NCBI RefSeq assembly: GCF_001625195.1
Contig: NC_054389.1
Coordinates: forward strand, 1,178,001 to 1,242,000
Reading direction: 5' to 3'
Source: Drechmeria coniospora
Taxonomy: Eukaryota > Ascomycota > Sordariomycetes > Hypocreales > Ophiocordycipitaceae
DNA length: 64,000 nucleotides
The translations under genes and the position numbers were made by a program. A model generated the notes under the pieces. The model was not told the DNA's origin. It saw only the letters and a list, made by a program, of their open reading frames with translations, and ran no database searches. This document shows, piece by piece, positions 11,363-23,700 of this stretch. Numbering within the stretch: the stretch's first letter is position 1; each line of letters begins with the position of its first letter.

Positions 11363-12514
11363 ATGCCCATCGTGAACCATGTCGTTCTCGCCTCGGGCGC
11401 CGTCGTCGCCGTCTCCGTCGTCCTCGCCGCCGCCGCCGTGTACGAGAATCCCGAGCTGCGGCGCTACGCCGATGACATCCGCCGCCGCATCGCCATAGCC
11501 CTCCACTGCATCGGCGACGGCATCGATCCGCCGTACCGCGAACCGCGCTTCAACCGACCGGAAGACGCCGATGGCTTCATGCAATCCCGTCGCGGCCAAG
11601 GGGCCATGCCCGGCGTCGACGCCGACGACGAGACGCGACGGAGGCAGCGCGAAGAGCTGCTCTATTGGAATCAACGCATGCTCGAGAGGCGGGAAGCCTC
11701 CGACGGTGCGCGGCAGCCGTCGGCCGACCCGCCACGGCCGTTGCCCGCTCACCGGGGGTCGTCGTTTGATGATTTCCTGCACCGCGACGCGGGCGCCGAG
11801 CAAGGTGCCTACGTTTTCAACTCGGGCGCCGACGTGGGTACCATCCCGACGGGCCTGCGAAACCGCGCCGACGGTGCCCGCTGGTTTCCCAGGCAAGAGT
11901 ACGTCAATCCGTTCGCCGACGAGTACGGGATCGACAACGACGGAGCGGCCGAACGGCGGCCCACGGTCATGCCCTTGGCGGTGCCGGCGGCGGACGAGAG
12001 GCAGGAGGAAATGTCGGACATTTATAGCGCCACGACGCGCGACGCCGACGACCTCGGCAGCGTGACGCTGGAACCCTCCCCGAGGGCCGTGGCCGTGGCC
12101 GTGGCCGTGGCCGAAGCGGCCGGCTCGCGAGCATCCGGCACGCTCGAGCGCGAGCTCGCCGACGACGAGTACGTGACGGCCGGCCAGGACTACCAGAACG
12201 AAGCCTACGCCTCGATCCAGGCTTGGGCGCAAAACTCGAGCCACAACTTTTACTCGCCGCTGCCGGAGACGCCGGCGGCGCCCGTGTCGGAGCCGGAGCT
12301 GCTCGACGAGGGACAGATGACGCCGACGGATTCCATCTCGCTCGTCGGGTCCGGCGAGGACTTGGCCGGCGACGCCGAGTCGGCGCGCGCCGCCGAGACG
12401 GGACGACCGTACGACGTGCTGAGCGTGAGCGAGGGCATGCTCACGCCCGCGAGCTGGTCCGAGGTCGGCAGCGTCATCAGCGAGAACGAGAGCTACGGCC
12501 CCGCGCGCCTATAG
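11363..12514 (+). CDS. Predicted single-pass membrane protein, 383 aa, unknown function
   Basis: Single exon. The N-terminus has a hydrophobic segment (about residues 6-27, rich in Ala and Val) ending in VYENPELRRYADDIRRRIAIAL, which looks like a membrane anchor followed by an amphipathic helix. Then comes a charged stretch (PEDADGFMQSRRG, then DDETRRRQREELLYWNQR). The rest is acidic and disordered-looking, with a VAVAVAVAEA tract encoded by a GCCGTG repeat near 12,090. The C-terminus is rich in Ser/Glu with short motifs (NFYSPLPETP, MTPTDSISLVGSG, MLTPASWSEVGSVISE). The later ATG at 11,363 was preferred because upstream in-frame sequence translates a leader with the C17 run. I believe similar proteins occur in other Pezizomycotina without known function. 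Convergent with the next gene. Confidence 0.75.
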   Translation: MPIVNHVVLASGAVVAVSVVLAAAAVYENPELRRYADDIRRRIAIALHCIGDGIDPPYREPRFNRPEDADGFMQSRRGQGAMPGVDADDETRRRQREELLYWNQRMLERREASDGARQPSADPPRPLPAHRGSSFDDFLHRDAGAEQGAYVFNSGADVGTIPTGLRNRADGARWFPRQEYVNPFADEYGIDNDGAAERRPTVMPLAVPAADERQEEMSDIYSATTRDADDLGSVTLEPSPRAVAVAVAVAEAAGSRASGTLERELADDEYVTAGQDYQNEAYASIQAWAQNSSHNFYSPLPETPAAPVSEPELLDEGQMTPTDSISLVGSGEDLAGDAESARAAETGRPYDVLSVSEGMLTPASWSEVGSVISENESYGPARL

Positions 12515-12920
12515 CGAGCCGGCCGCCGCTCCGCTCCTGCTTCCAACATGTTTCTCCCCGGCGTTGCGGTCCCCCGATTCCCCGGCATCAATGAATGGCA
12601 TGGGCACGGGGAGGTTTGGGTGCGGAAATTGGCGCATGATGAATTCTTGGGGCTACTAGCAGCCCACCGTCCTGTCACTTCGAACCATTGTCTTTCTATG
12701 AGTACCATCCATCCATGTACGAAACCGAAATGAATGAATGCACGCACGAATGCACGCGAGCACAGACGAGCACAAACAGACACGCACACTCTCCCTCACG
12801 CGAGCGCACTCGCACACTCACACTCGCCGTCGCACAAGCACGAACCCCACGCTGCCGTGCGTTGCACGTACGCGACGGCGCCATGGCGTGTGCCCCTCGC
12901 CCCTCGTGGCGGAAAGACGA
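12515..12920. other. Convergent intergenic region
   Basis: 406 bp between two converging genes, holding both 3' untranslated regions. Positions 12,730-12,850 are low-complexity (GAATGAATGCACGCAC followed by CACGC/CACAC-rich sequence). The 492-codon minus-strand and 360-codon plus-strand frames that cross it are antisense or frame-shifted shadows of the metallopeptidase gene. Confidence 0.6.
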
Positions 12921-13817
12921 CTACATCTCGACGTCGTTCGTCTGGGAGGCCTCGTCGTGGGCCGCCTTGACGCCCTCGTCGTGAGCGGCGGCCTTGAGGC
13001 TCTCGCCGTAGTCCCTCCACAGGTCTTCGACGGTGTGGCCCGTCAGCTCGGCCCAGAAGGCGCGCGGCTCGTACTTTTGAATGCGCAGCTTCTCGTTGAT
13101 GCGCTGGACGAGCTTCCCCTGGAAGCGCCTCTCGAGATAGTCGAGGAAGAAGGCGGTCCTCTCGTAGCCGCTGTCCCACTCGCCCGAGGGGTCGGCCTTC
13201 CAGTGGGGCGGGCAGAGGCCGCAGTGCATGCGGACCCAGTCGGCGATGCCCTCGATGAGGCCGCCGGGGCAGGTGCCGAGGCCGTTGTACTGGTAGCAGT
13301 GGACGAGCTCGTGGGTGATGACGCCGGCCACCTCGTCGGTGGCGCGGGCGGTGGGGATGCCCTCGAGGTAGGCGAGCGAGAAGTGAATCTCCTTGTGGTC
13401 GTCGTCGAGCTCGGAGCCGGTGGTGTAGGCGACGCCGGGCACGTCGCGGAGGATGAAGGTGACGGAGCGCGTGGGCGGCACCGTCGTCGTCGCCGTCTTG
13501 GGGGACGTGTAGAGGAGGCGAAGGAGGTTCGTCACCGCCGTGGCCACGCACTCGGACGCGTTGATCGAGTTCAGGAAGAGGCGGGCGCCGGGGTGCGAGA
13601 GGTCGCGGATCTCGAGCCGCAGCTTCGGGAGGGCGAACTTGACGTGGGCGGCATCCTCGTGCGCGTCGTCCGACTTGCCGCCGGTGCAGGGGTGCTGCGG
13701 CTTGAAGGAGGCGGGACGGATGGCGGGAGGCATTGGGGACGGGAGGGTCGTGGCCGTCGGTGTCGGCGTCGGCGTCGGTGTCGGTGTCGGCGTGCTTTTC
13801 GGGGGCGTGACAGCCAT
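12921..13817 (-). CDS. Plant basic secretory protein (BSP)-like metallopeptidase, 298 aa
   Basis: Single exon. The central region carries the zinc-peptidase motif HELVH (about residue 170) in the context VAGVITHELVHCYQYNG, followed by GLIEGIADWVRM and, after a spacer, YERTAFFLDYLERRF. This order is typical of the BSP family (Pfam PF04450), first known as plant defence-related secreted proteins and found in many fungi. Two His of HELVH would bind zinc, with Glu as the general base. The N-terminus has a Thr-Pro repeat (six TP units) encoded by a GTCGGC/GTCGGT-type repeat near 13,755-13,800. I see no classical signal peptide, so secretion is uncertain. The C-terminus is Ala/His/Glu-rich. Family assignment is strong; substrate is unknown. 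Confidence 0.88.
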   Translation of the reverse strand: MAVTPPKSTPTPTPTPTPTPTATTLPSPMPPAIRPASFKPQHPCTGGKSDDAHEDAAHVKFALPKLRLEIRDLSHPGARLFLNSINASECVATAVTNLLRLLYTSPKTATTTVPPTRSVTFILRDVPGVAYTTGSELDDDHKEIHFSLAYLEGIPTARATDEVAGVITHELVHCYQYNGLGTCPGGLIEGIADWVRMHCGLCPPHWKADPSGEWDSGYERTAFFLDYLERRFQGKLVQRINEKLRIQKYEPRAFWAELTGHTVEDLWRDYGESLKAAAHDEGVKAAHDEASQTNDVEM

Positions 13818-16373
13818 TGACGAAGGATTCGAACGGGTGAGCCGAGTGGAAGCAGAAGGTTGCCTTCCTGTCTGTCTTGCCCGTCTGTCTGTCTTGCCCG
13901 TCTGTCTGTCTGCCTGACTGTCCGTCTGCCTGTGTGTCTATCGGTAGCTCAAGGAACGCGTCGATGTGCCACCAATTCGCGGTTAACGGAGGAGGCGGGG
14001 GCCGACGACGTACTATTAAGCCGTGGCGAGCTGGCCGGTCGAGGCCGATTCCGGACTCGGGACCGTTGAGGACACCATCACGAATTGCATTATTGCAGTG
14101 GCACGAGTGGCCTGAGGGGGGGGGGAGGGGAGGGGGAGGGGCACGGCGGCCGCATCTGGCATGGTCGGTGGTGGGTTTGCTGAGCCTGTCAGCTGTCTTG
14201 ATCTTCTTGAACTGGAAGGTTGCTCTCCAGCTTCTGCCCATGATGGACGACGCCGGCAGAGATGACGATGCCATCTGAGGCTTGTCGATGGACGTCCGTC
14301 ATCCGTCGTCGGTCGTCTGTACCCATCACGAGCATTTTGGGGGGCCGATTGAGCAGCACGTCACAAGGCAACGTACCCTGGCAGCCTAGCAGACAGTCAT
14401 AGGTACTCCGTATTCCTGCTTAAAACTGTACTTACAGTACTTACAGTACTTCCTTTACACACCTAAGAACCTTACCAGCTTGAACTTACACTGTACTGGA
14501 ATGAATACTGCGCTACTTGTATCCATCCTTGGGCGACGAATGGGTGATGGGTCAGTGACAAGGCCTCCTACAGTATACTGTAGGGACTATTCCATGCTAG
14601 GGGATACTGTCAAGGCAGGTAGGTACTAGACATGCTCTGGCCTCCGAGTAGTCCCACAATGATGGGAAATCTGCCTCACCATCTCGACGCTTCCAGGCGA
14701 TGGATGAATGATTGGCCAAAGACTTGTGTTGGAATCGATCGATTCAATAGTTCATGACGCAGGCTATGACAAAGTCCCGGGTAGGGCTCTGAGCGAGGGT
14801 TGTGTGCCGCATACTACTCAAGTCAGTCCTATGAGCATGCAAGTACTCTCCGTCCATGTATACTGTACTGTACTGTACTTGATAGTTGCTAGGGTAGGGT
14901 ACATGAACAGAGTACATCATACAGTATACAACGGAACCATGACGGGGAGAGAGCCCTGTCACTAGATTGATCAACTTCATTTTCTCCCCTTCCCGACACC
15001 ATAGTACTTATAAACTTGATTTCCCTCGTCCATCCTAGCCGTGATTTGACGTCACATCGGCTCGCACTGCGCTACAGCGTCTCGCGTACCGACCATGTAC
15101 CTAGCCTACGACCATGTACCAAGCCTACATAATCACCGCCAACATACATGTAAATTCTCAAGAATATACCTGCCCTGCCTTCTCTCTCCAGCTACCAACT
15201 ATTGCCACCTTGACTCTGCCGACCTACATACCCAGATCCATATTTGGTTGAGAGCAGCCTTACCTAGTGGCGGACCAAGCAAGGTACGCGACCCATGCTT
15301 AGTCGAGGTGCGCATGCTCCAAAGGCGGTACTTGGACGGCGTTGAGATAGGTTAGGCACCTAGTACGAACACGTAACATCACGGCATCGACTTGTACCTT
15401 CAGTTACTGCAGTACTAGGCCCTACTGTACTAGGTACCTACCTAGCAGGTAGTAGGTGGGCACCTACCGCTGGCTGCGCTGTGCATGTCCTCCGTGCACT
15501 GTCGCGCACTAAATTGTCCGCCCCAACCCGCTAGCGACTGGTAGGTCCGCTACGTCCCGTGCGCCACGCCTGGACGAGGTTCGATCCCAGGCTGGATGAA
15601 CCCCTGCAACGCTGCCGGAGTGCCGCCACGGCGCTGCTGGATCGATGGCCGACGGCGCAGCGAACCCCCCGAGTGGGAACCCCACCGTTGCACCCACCGG
15701 CTGCTGCAGGGAGGCTGCCCCGTCCGCACGTTTACCACGGCAACCCGCCCGCCAGTGAGCGGATCGCTGGTCGAGCCCTGCGTTATTTCCTCCCCGCCTA
15801 CCCAGTAAACTGTTGTAGTTGCTGGCACACCTACGCCGTACTGTATATGTGCAATTGTTGCCAATTGTTTTCTTCCATCCCCCGCACCAGCAACGCGTAC
15901 CGGCGATAAGCAGTTGGCAGGCGGAGAGCGGAAAAACAACAGCCCAGAGTCGATCCCGATGCCATTCTACCTTTGTCGAGCTCGTCCTTCTCGTCGACCC
16001 CAACGCTCTCGCACCCACCCCCCTCGCTCTCTGCGGGACATCGCAAGCTCGTGCGAGCGCGCATCACGCCCTTCTCCCGTGACTGAAATTCAAAAGGTAC
16101 GTCGCGAGTCGCCGGGTGCATCCGTCTCCTTTCCTTCTCCTGGCATCCCCCACGAGACGTCGGACGACGACATCGTGGGCCTCCATCGACTCCCCCCCTC
16201 CCCTCCTTCTCCCCTCCCCTCCTCCTCCGCCATTCGTCCGTGGGACCCTGGCCTGCCGATGGCAACGGTTGGCTGACGAGCTTCGTCGCACCAGAGACGG
16301 ACGGTACCCTCCAGTCCACCGACGACCTACCTCCGTCTCGCCTCCCCGCCCTCCCTCGATGGGCATCGAGCTC
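13818..16373. other. Intergenic, divergent promoter region with repeats
   Basis: Lies between the divergent metallopeptidase and STU1 genes. It holds a CTGT/TGTCTG microsatellite (13,866-13,935), a G-rich run (14,117-14,140), motif-rich DNA (14,400-14,620; 14,850-14,930; 15,350-15,480), and a GC-rich STU1 leader with CTC-rich sequence (16,190-16,240). No gene is supported. GGTTCGATCCC at 15,578-15,588 looks like a tRNA B box, but no cloverleaf surrounds it. Confidence 0.55.
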
Positions 16374-19300
16374 ATGGCCGACAACAAGCTCTCGGATGAC
16401 CAGGTCGCCGACCTGCTGACCACGCTGCGCGGCGATTCCTCCCTCGACGCCAAGGTTCAGTTCGTCACCGTCGTCAAGTCGGCCATCAAGCAGCACAACG
16501 TCCCCGACACGAGCGCCGCCCAGCTCTTCGACGGCCTTCGCTCCGCCTCGTCGTCGCCCCATCCCGCCCTCGCCAACGCCGGCTTCACCGCCCTCAACCA
16601 CCTCCTCACCCGCCTCTCCCGCCAGGACCCCAAGCTGCTCGCCAAGGAGGCGCCCCGCACCCTGCCCGTCGTCGTCGACAAGCTCGGCGACCAAAAGGAC
16701 AAGTTTCGCGCCCTCGCCGGCCAGGCCCTCGGCACCCTCTACGCCGTCGCCCCCCAGGATGTCGAGCGTGCCATCAGGAACTCGGCCATGACGGGCAAGA
16801 ACCCGCGGGCCAAGGAAGCCGGCATGCACTGGCTGCTGCAGGTATGACCGCCCGGGGACTCGCCCGATGGAGCGGCCGCGCTGACCTCGGGGGACAGATG
16901 CACAAGGAGCAGGGCCTGCAGTTCCGGAGCTACGTCCCGGCCCTCATGGAGCTTCTCGAAGACGCCGACGGCATGGTCCGGGACGTGGCCAAGAGCACCG
17001 TCATCGAGCTGTTCAGGTACCCAGATGCTCCCCCCATGCTGCTTGCCCGGTCCGTCGCTGACGCCTCGCTCTAGCACCGCCCCGAACGCCGCCAAGTCGG
17101 ATCTCAAGAGACAGCTCAAGAACTTCAAAGTCCGCCCCGCCATCGAACAGTCCATCGTCAAGGCCCTCGTCCCCACCGCTACCGCCGCCGGCCCGACCGA
17201 CACGGCAGGCGCCGATGCGCCTCTCGCGAGCCGCCCTCACCTATCCACCAGCGTCTCCTCCTTGACCGACCGTCCGACCACGCCCATGGTCGAGACGCCA
17301 GCCGAGCCGATCGAGCCAATGTACGTCAACACCCACCGCGAGCTCGAGGACGTCTTCCGCGGCATGGCCTCCTACTTCGAAGGCAAGGAGACGGAACAGA
17401 ACTGGTTGAAGCGAGAGCAGAGCATGGCCACCCTGCGCAAGCTGAATGCGGGCAACGCCTCGACCGACTTTGCCGATACCTTCGTTGCCGGCTTGCGTGG
17501 CATGCTCGACGGCATCATCAAGGCCATGACCTCGTTGCGAACGAGCTTGTCCAAGGAGGGCTGCGGCCTCGTCCAGGATGTCGCCGCCACCCTCGGTCCC
17601 GCCATCGACCCCATGGTCGAGCTGCTCCTCCAGACCCTCGTCAAGCTCTCGGCCGGCACGAAGAAGATAAGCTCGCAGCAGGCAAACGTCACCGTCGACA
17701 CCATCGTCAGCCGCGTCACCTACAACACCCGAGTGATGCAGCACATCTGGCTCGCCAGCCAGGACAAGAACGTAGCCCCGAGGACCTACGCCACCGGCTG
17801 GCTCAAGACGATGCTGAAGAAGGAGGCCCATCACAAGAGCCATGTCGAGCACACCGGCGGCGTTGACCTGATGGAAAAGTGCATCAAGAAAGGTCTCGGC
17901 GATGTCAACCCTGGCGTGAGAGAAAAGATGAGACCGACCTATTGGGCATTCTGGGGCCTCTGGCCAGCGAGGGCCGATGCGTAAGACGCCGGCTCCCCCT
18001 CACCTCCCTCGCCCTCGTCGCTGACATCGACGTAGCATCATGGCCGACCTCGACTTGACCGCCCAGAAGCTCCTGAACAAGGACCCCAACAATCCCAACT
18101 CCCCGAAAAGGACGGCTCCCGCGGCACCTAGACCCGGTCTCGGTTTCTCCAAGAGCACCACCGCAGCCGGCAAGCCCAGCCTCCGTGAAACCATGATGGC
18201 CCAGAAGAAGGCAACCGCCATGGCCTCGAGGAACCTTCCTCTTCGCCCCGGTTCCGCCATGGCTCACCTCTCCCCTGTCCGATCGACGACAAGCTCCTCC
18301 ACCACTTCCTCTAGCCACTCCAGCACTTCGGCCGCAAAGCCACTCGGAACGAGAGCTCGTCCCGAGCCTACAATTTCCGTCAACGCCGGAGGCATGTCCG
18401 TCGCTCCCATGCGGCCTGCCCGGCGACGACCCGAGATGGCGGCCCGCCCCGCCACCGCTGGTCCCTACTCTGCTCGCGACCACCCGGGTGCTGCCGAGGT
18501 CCACAGCCCCGAGAGCATCAAGTCGACGACCGTCACGCCAAAGGCCAAGGAGACGACGCCCAGGAGGACGGCCCCGCGGCCCCGACCAGGCCATCCTTCC
18601 CACGACAGCGACTCCAAGGTCATGTCGCCGGCGGCGAGCGCGTTGGCCAGAGCTGATTCACCGAGTGGAAGTCCTGCCAGATTCAAGCAGTCCCAATCGG
18701 CTATGCCATCGTCCAGTCCATCTAGAAACGAGGACATTACACTCCTTGTCCCGCAGATATCCAGTTTGAGGTCACCTTCGCCGAAGCCGGCAAGCCCGCC
18801 AAAGATGCCCGTGGACGTGCCAACATCACCGGTACCCGTCCCGTCAGAGGTCAAGGCGGACTCGCCTTCTCGCCCGCTCAAGGTATTCGAGGACCCCTTC
18901 ACGGAAGATCAGCCGACGCCCAAGCCAACGTTTGCCGTGCCCGTCTTGGAGGACAAACCCGTCAACGAGGACGCTGCGCACCTGCAAAAGGCCAACGGCC
19001 AGGAGCAGAGTCTCGACCAGATGGATTCCCCAGAGAAAACCCGGCAGAACTCGCGCTTGCTCGACAGCGGAATTGCCAAAATCAAGACCAAGACGCTCGA
19101 GGTCCATGGATTCCGGAAGCTCCAGTCCCTCATTCGCGACAGCAGGACCGTCTTCGCCGATGACAAGTTTGACGCGTTTTTAATCGGCCTCTTCCGCTTC
19201 CTCGAGGATCCACTGCCCAGCTTGACGGCCGACAAGGCGCAGGATCTCAAGGCCCAGATTCTCACCACCATCAAGCTTCTCCTCAAGAGGGAGCGCGAGA

Positions 19301-19812
19301 ACTTTCAGCCCCACGTCTCCAGGGGCCTCGAGTCTCTCCTCCAAACGCGCAGCGCCTACGACACACGCGCGCACGTCGTCAGCGGCCTTGAGCTCCTTGC
19401 CGATGAGCTCATCACCATTGCTGACGGCACCGAGACCGTCGTTGTTCTCACTCGCCAACTGCAGGCCTGTGACGACAACGCTGTCGAGGGCTGCCGCACT
19501 CTCAGCATGGGCCTCCATGTTCTCAAGGAGATGCTCGACAAGCGCGCCGACTTCGCCCCAGCCGACGGCGAGCTAGCCCAGCTCACCGCCCTCGCCTCCC
19601 GTTGCCTCGAGTCGGCTGACTCGGGCGTTCGAATGGATGCTGTCAAGTTTTGCGTCTCCCTGCACGATCGTGTCGGCGAGGCGAGCTTTTGGGATGCCCT
19701 CCGCGACGTCAAGGAGGACCCCAAAAGCCTGATTACGTATTATATTGTCAAGAAGCAGCGCGAGCAGCCCAGCAGCAGCACGCCCGTCCTGAATCCCCCG
19801 ACGACTTCGTGA
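16374..19812 (+). CDS. STU1: Microtubule-stabilising protein Stu1 (CLASP family), 1089 aa
   Basis: Exons 16374-16841, 16898-17016, 17075-17980 and 18036-19812; introns of 56, 58 and 55 nt, all GT-AG, and the frame holds throughout. CLASP proteins bind microtubules through TOG-like HEAT arrays and rescue or stabilise spindle microtubules. The N-terminal array (residues 1-230) contains KLGDQKDKFR, GKNPRAKEAG, FRSYVPALMELLEDADGMVR and DVAKSTVIELF, which match the Stu1 family closely. A CLASP_N-like domain spans about residues 285-510 (RELEDVF to RPTYWAFW). A long Ser/Pro/Lys-rich microtubule-binding linker follows, then a C-terminal helical domain (from about HGFRKLQSLIRDS). Start: MADNKLSDDQ is typical for the family; an in-frame ATG 15 nt upstream (16,359) is possible. 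Convergent with the LIM-RhoGAP gene. Confidence 0.93.
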
Positions 19813-20734
19813 ACCGTCTACGCATCTAGCAGACGACCCTCACGCTGTACACGACTGATGATGAATAGCGCTTGGATGTAATCTTGGAGGTGGTGTCAGA
19901 TTTGAGAGAAAAAAGAGACGTGTTCCTCGTATGCATGTACTTATATATATGTAATGGATGTGGCTGGGCCACAGCATCTATGCCTCCATTCGACTTGAAT
20001 TACAGGATATCGACGCACTGTCCCTTCCGTATCATGATCCCCTGGAAAGAGCAAAGAAGCAATTTCGACCTCATCTCGACAGTTGCCGGCACAAATCCTT
20101 CTGCCAGCGTCCGTCGCAGTCATGAAATCGTACTCGCCGACCCAATCGCGGGTTTCTTCAGCCTCTTCAGCCTTGACGCGAAAGAAAACACCCATCTCCG
20201 CAGCCGCTACGTACACGAGTGAATGATGACACAGTTCTGCAGGTGCCGGCCCCCGAGGGGAGCGCCGGGAGGCAAAAGAGCCATCAGTTTTCAACACATC
20301 TCCCTTCTTCCCCTTCAGGACGGTGCTAACTCCGCAGCAATGGCATGGTTGAAAACTGCACAATATGAATAGTATGATGGCAAAACAAACGCAGAAGCCA
20401 CGCAAGAGAAAAACATCAACGAGATCAAACATATAGGTGATCGATCCAGAGCACTTTTCTTCGCCCTCACGAGATGAACCGCGCGGCGGTTTACCCCAAA
20501 GGGTTCACAAGGCTCGTGACCGAAGTACAATCCATGCGAGTGGTGCCGAGATGATGATTCCGGGTCGCACTCCAGCATATCGATTCGTTGGCAAGCCGTT
20601 TTGAAAAATTCAACTGAAAAAAGCCAAGGTGTGCAACTCGCTTGCAATCAAGAGAGATGCCAAAGCTGAGAGAGGTCGAGCTTGGAAATAAGCGAATCAA
20701 ATGAACTCCGCGGACAGCCGTGACGTCAGCAACT
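19813..20734. other. Convergent intergenic region
   Basis: 922 bp between the stop codons of STU1 and the LIM-RhoGAP gene. It is more AT-rich than the flanking genes, lacks the TACGGAGTA-type motifs, and has no supported gene. It must hold both 3' untranslated regions and terminators; no specific terminator signal can be assigned. Confidence 0.6.
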
Positions 20735-23700
20735 TCATGCATCGTCGAAAATCCTGTGGCTATTCTCGATAACAAACTGCATGGCAATGTTCTTGGCGTG
20801 CATGTCGGTCATTTCTCGTTCAATACTGAAGTCGCGCATGATGGTAGGCGCGAAGACGACAGCCAGATTTTTCGGGGACATCTAGAGGCGTCATTCGTTA
20901 GCCGCTGCTCACCCAAAGGCACAGGCACAACGACATCTTACCAGATTTTCGGGCTCTCGCTTCGCAACACGTGCAAGGTGGAACATCAGGAACTCCAGGC
21001 AGTCCCTATGTGGCTGGGGCATCAACGAAAAAGACTTTCGTAAATGATCGCACCTCTCCGTATCATCGGACACAGCTACAAACGAGCGTTAGCAGAGATG
21101 GCTCAGCCTGGGGGGAGGGATCTACCGTACCGTTGGACTCCAAAACCTTCTCATACACGTCAAAGGTGAGCAGGGGGGTTGGCAACTTGCGGAAATATTG
21201 TTTCAGAACACTGGTAACAGCGGTAATGTCCATATCAGGGTCGGAAATGTCGAAGTTGTCGTCCTTGTCGAAGCCATCCTTGATCATGTTGACCTGCGAG
21301 TTGCCGCCGGTCTTCCGGTAGATGCCCTCCTGATCCATGCCTCTGAGCTCGACCTCCTCGATGCAACGCGAGACGACGGTTGGAATCTGCCGACGCTCGT
21401 ATTCAGTCCTCTCAACAAGCTCGGATCCGAATAGCGTTGAGGGGGGTTCGGCGACAGCAGGGGCCATTACGGCGTTGGCCGAGATCGACTTTGGCATGGA
21501 ATTCTTCTTCCCAAAGAAGCCAAACGGCTGCCGCCCATCCGGGTGCTGTTTCCCTTGCGTGTTCGGCACCGTCGTGACGGGGGCTTCCACTTGCGAAACG
21601 GTCATGTTGTAGGGCAGGCCAATGTTGTCGCCGACCGGGTGGTGCATTCGTTCCCGATCATTCTGCTGGAAGGCAACGACGGCTCTGTTGACCCCCTTGG
21701 CGACATTCTGCGCCATCGTCTTGGAACCCTTCTTCCAGTTGAACTTCTTGACCTGGCCCTTGCGGACATGGACAACGGTCGGGCCAGATTCGACAATCGG
21801 CTCCTCGTCGGGAACCAAGGTGGTGGCACCGGTTGTCGCCACGCTGGCGGAATCGAGGTTCAGCGACGATCCGGCACCCCCCTTGGTTTGGGGGTAAATG
21901 CCGAGTCCGTTGTGAGCCTTGGTGTCGACGCTTATTTGAGACCTGAATCGCTCCTGGATCTGATGGGTGAGGTCGTTGTTCATGTCGGCAAGCTGCGCAT
22001 TCTTGGACGACAGCTGCTCAAACTCCATGAGGGCCCTGTCTCTGTGGGCGACGGCCAGGTTCTTCTCTTCCACCAACTGGTCCCGCTCTTCGTGGAGCTG
22101 CTCAATGGATGCCGCCATGGCCATCTTCACTTTGTCGAGTTTTTGAACAAACTCTTTCACGGCAGAGTCTTCCAACTCACGCGGATCAACCGGCGTCTTT
22201 GTCTCCTTTGCGCGCTCGACGTACCCGGCTAGGACCTCGAGCTGTCGAATCATAACCTCGGTTTGGGTGTCCAGAACGGACACGGTCTTGCGCTTCTCGA
22301 TGAGCCTCTTGTTGAGATTCTTCAGGTCCTTTTCCGTGTTGAACTGCCGCTCCAGCTCGGCAACGCGTAGCTCCGAGTTCCGAAGCTGTCGCTTGAGCAC
22401 CCCGGGGTCGTCGACGGACGAGAGCGAGACAGGGCTGCTGATGCCGGGGTGGCCGCTGGGATCCTCCACCAGGGGCGTCTTGGGCCACCTAGGGGAGGCC
22501 ATTCCACGAGTCGACTCGCTGATGCTTCGGGTATGCCCAACCCGCTGGGTGCCGTAGCTTGAATCGATGCTGGCCGTGCGACCGTGGCGAACGGCGTTGG
22601 AGACTCGCCGCATGATGGAGGATGAATCTTCATCGGTGCCGAGGATCCTAGCCATGTCCTCATCCATACTGAATTCACCTCCGTTGCTCCACCTAGGCAG
22701 CTTCGGAGAGTGCTTCTGGGGTGGGGACGTGTCCTTGGGGCTGATGTCGTCCACGCCACGGCTGCTGTCGATAGGTGCTGGAATCACCCGTGGGCGGCGC
22801 TGACCCTCCACCGGGCTATCCTTCTTCTCGGACGCGGGGGCCTGCAGCGAGGTGCTGCTCGTCGCTTCTTTTACTACCGGTGAAGGTTAGTGATGCTCCC
22901 CAGCATGTGTGTGCATGGACACTTACTGCTTCGGGTGGCGGCGCTAGAAGGGAGCTCCTTTCGCGGAATCGACTTGGTTGTGTCCGAGCGCATGGGGGGT
23001 TTGGAGCCGGCATCGTGCGAAGCGGCCGTATCGTCGTCTTCTTGCCATCTCGAATCTTGCGACGCACGTGGCAGCGGCGTATTTTCGGTCGCCCTCCGCA
23101 GGTCCGACAAGTTGGGTGGTTGATCTTTTCGAAGAGCGCCGTTGGAAGCCCTGACAGGCGTGGCGTCTGGCGGCACGGAGAAGGAGTGAGAGCTGTTGCT
23201 TCGCGACACAAGATCTCTCTTGGCGTTGGGGGTATCATGATGAAGCTTGGATGCGTCAGGAGACGCCTTGCTCGGATCCTGCTCGAACGCCTTGGACACC
23301 TTGCGGAGGTGCGGCGACTTGGCTTGGGAGGCCTCGGGGTCGATGGACAGCTGGCGGCCCTTGTCCTGGAAAGCGATGTGCGGCGTCGAGGCATGCGAGT
23401 CGCTCCGCTGCTTATCGGAGGAGGCACCCGATTTGGAGACGCTGAAATAATCCCTCGGACCCGTACTCTCCGTCGTGGACCTCGGCGTTCCGTGGGAGCC
23501 AGGGCTGGGATCGAGCGCGACGGGTATGAAGAAAGTCTCGGATGCGTCTCCCGTGCCGGCGTCGGCGATGGCAAACATGCCCGAGTTGCGGTTCTTCCGG
23601 TAGGTGCTGGCGGGCAGGCTCAAGGAATCGGCACGGATGGGGTCGCGCTCGGGCGAGGGAGCAGGACGTGAGCTGCCCCTGGAGGACGAGCCATTGTGTC

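Noticed and set aside
12738..13820. 360-codon plus-strand frame
   Set aside because: Antisense of the metallopeptidase coding sequence, Leu/Val/Gly/Glu-biased.
13866..13935. CTGTCTGTC repeats resembling a short repeat array
   Set aside because: Simple microsatellite without spacers; not a CRISPR.
12796..14274. 492-codon minus-strand frame
   Set aside because: It runs frame-shifted through the metallopeptidase gene on the same strand; composition is His/Arg/Pro-biased and no domain is visible.
15578..15588. GGTTCGATCCC resembles a tRNA/SINE B box
   Set aside because: No acceptor or anticodon stem and no matching A box at the right distance; flanks do not fold as a cloverleaf.
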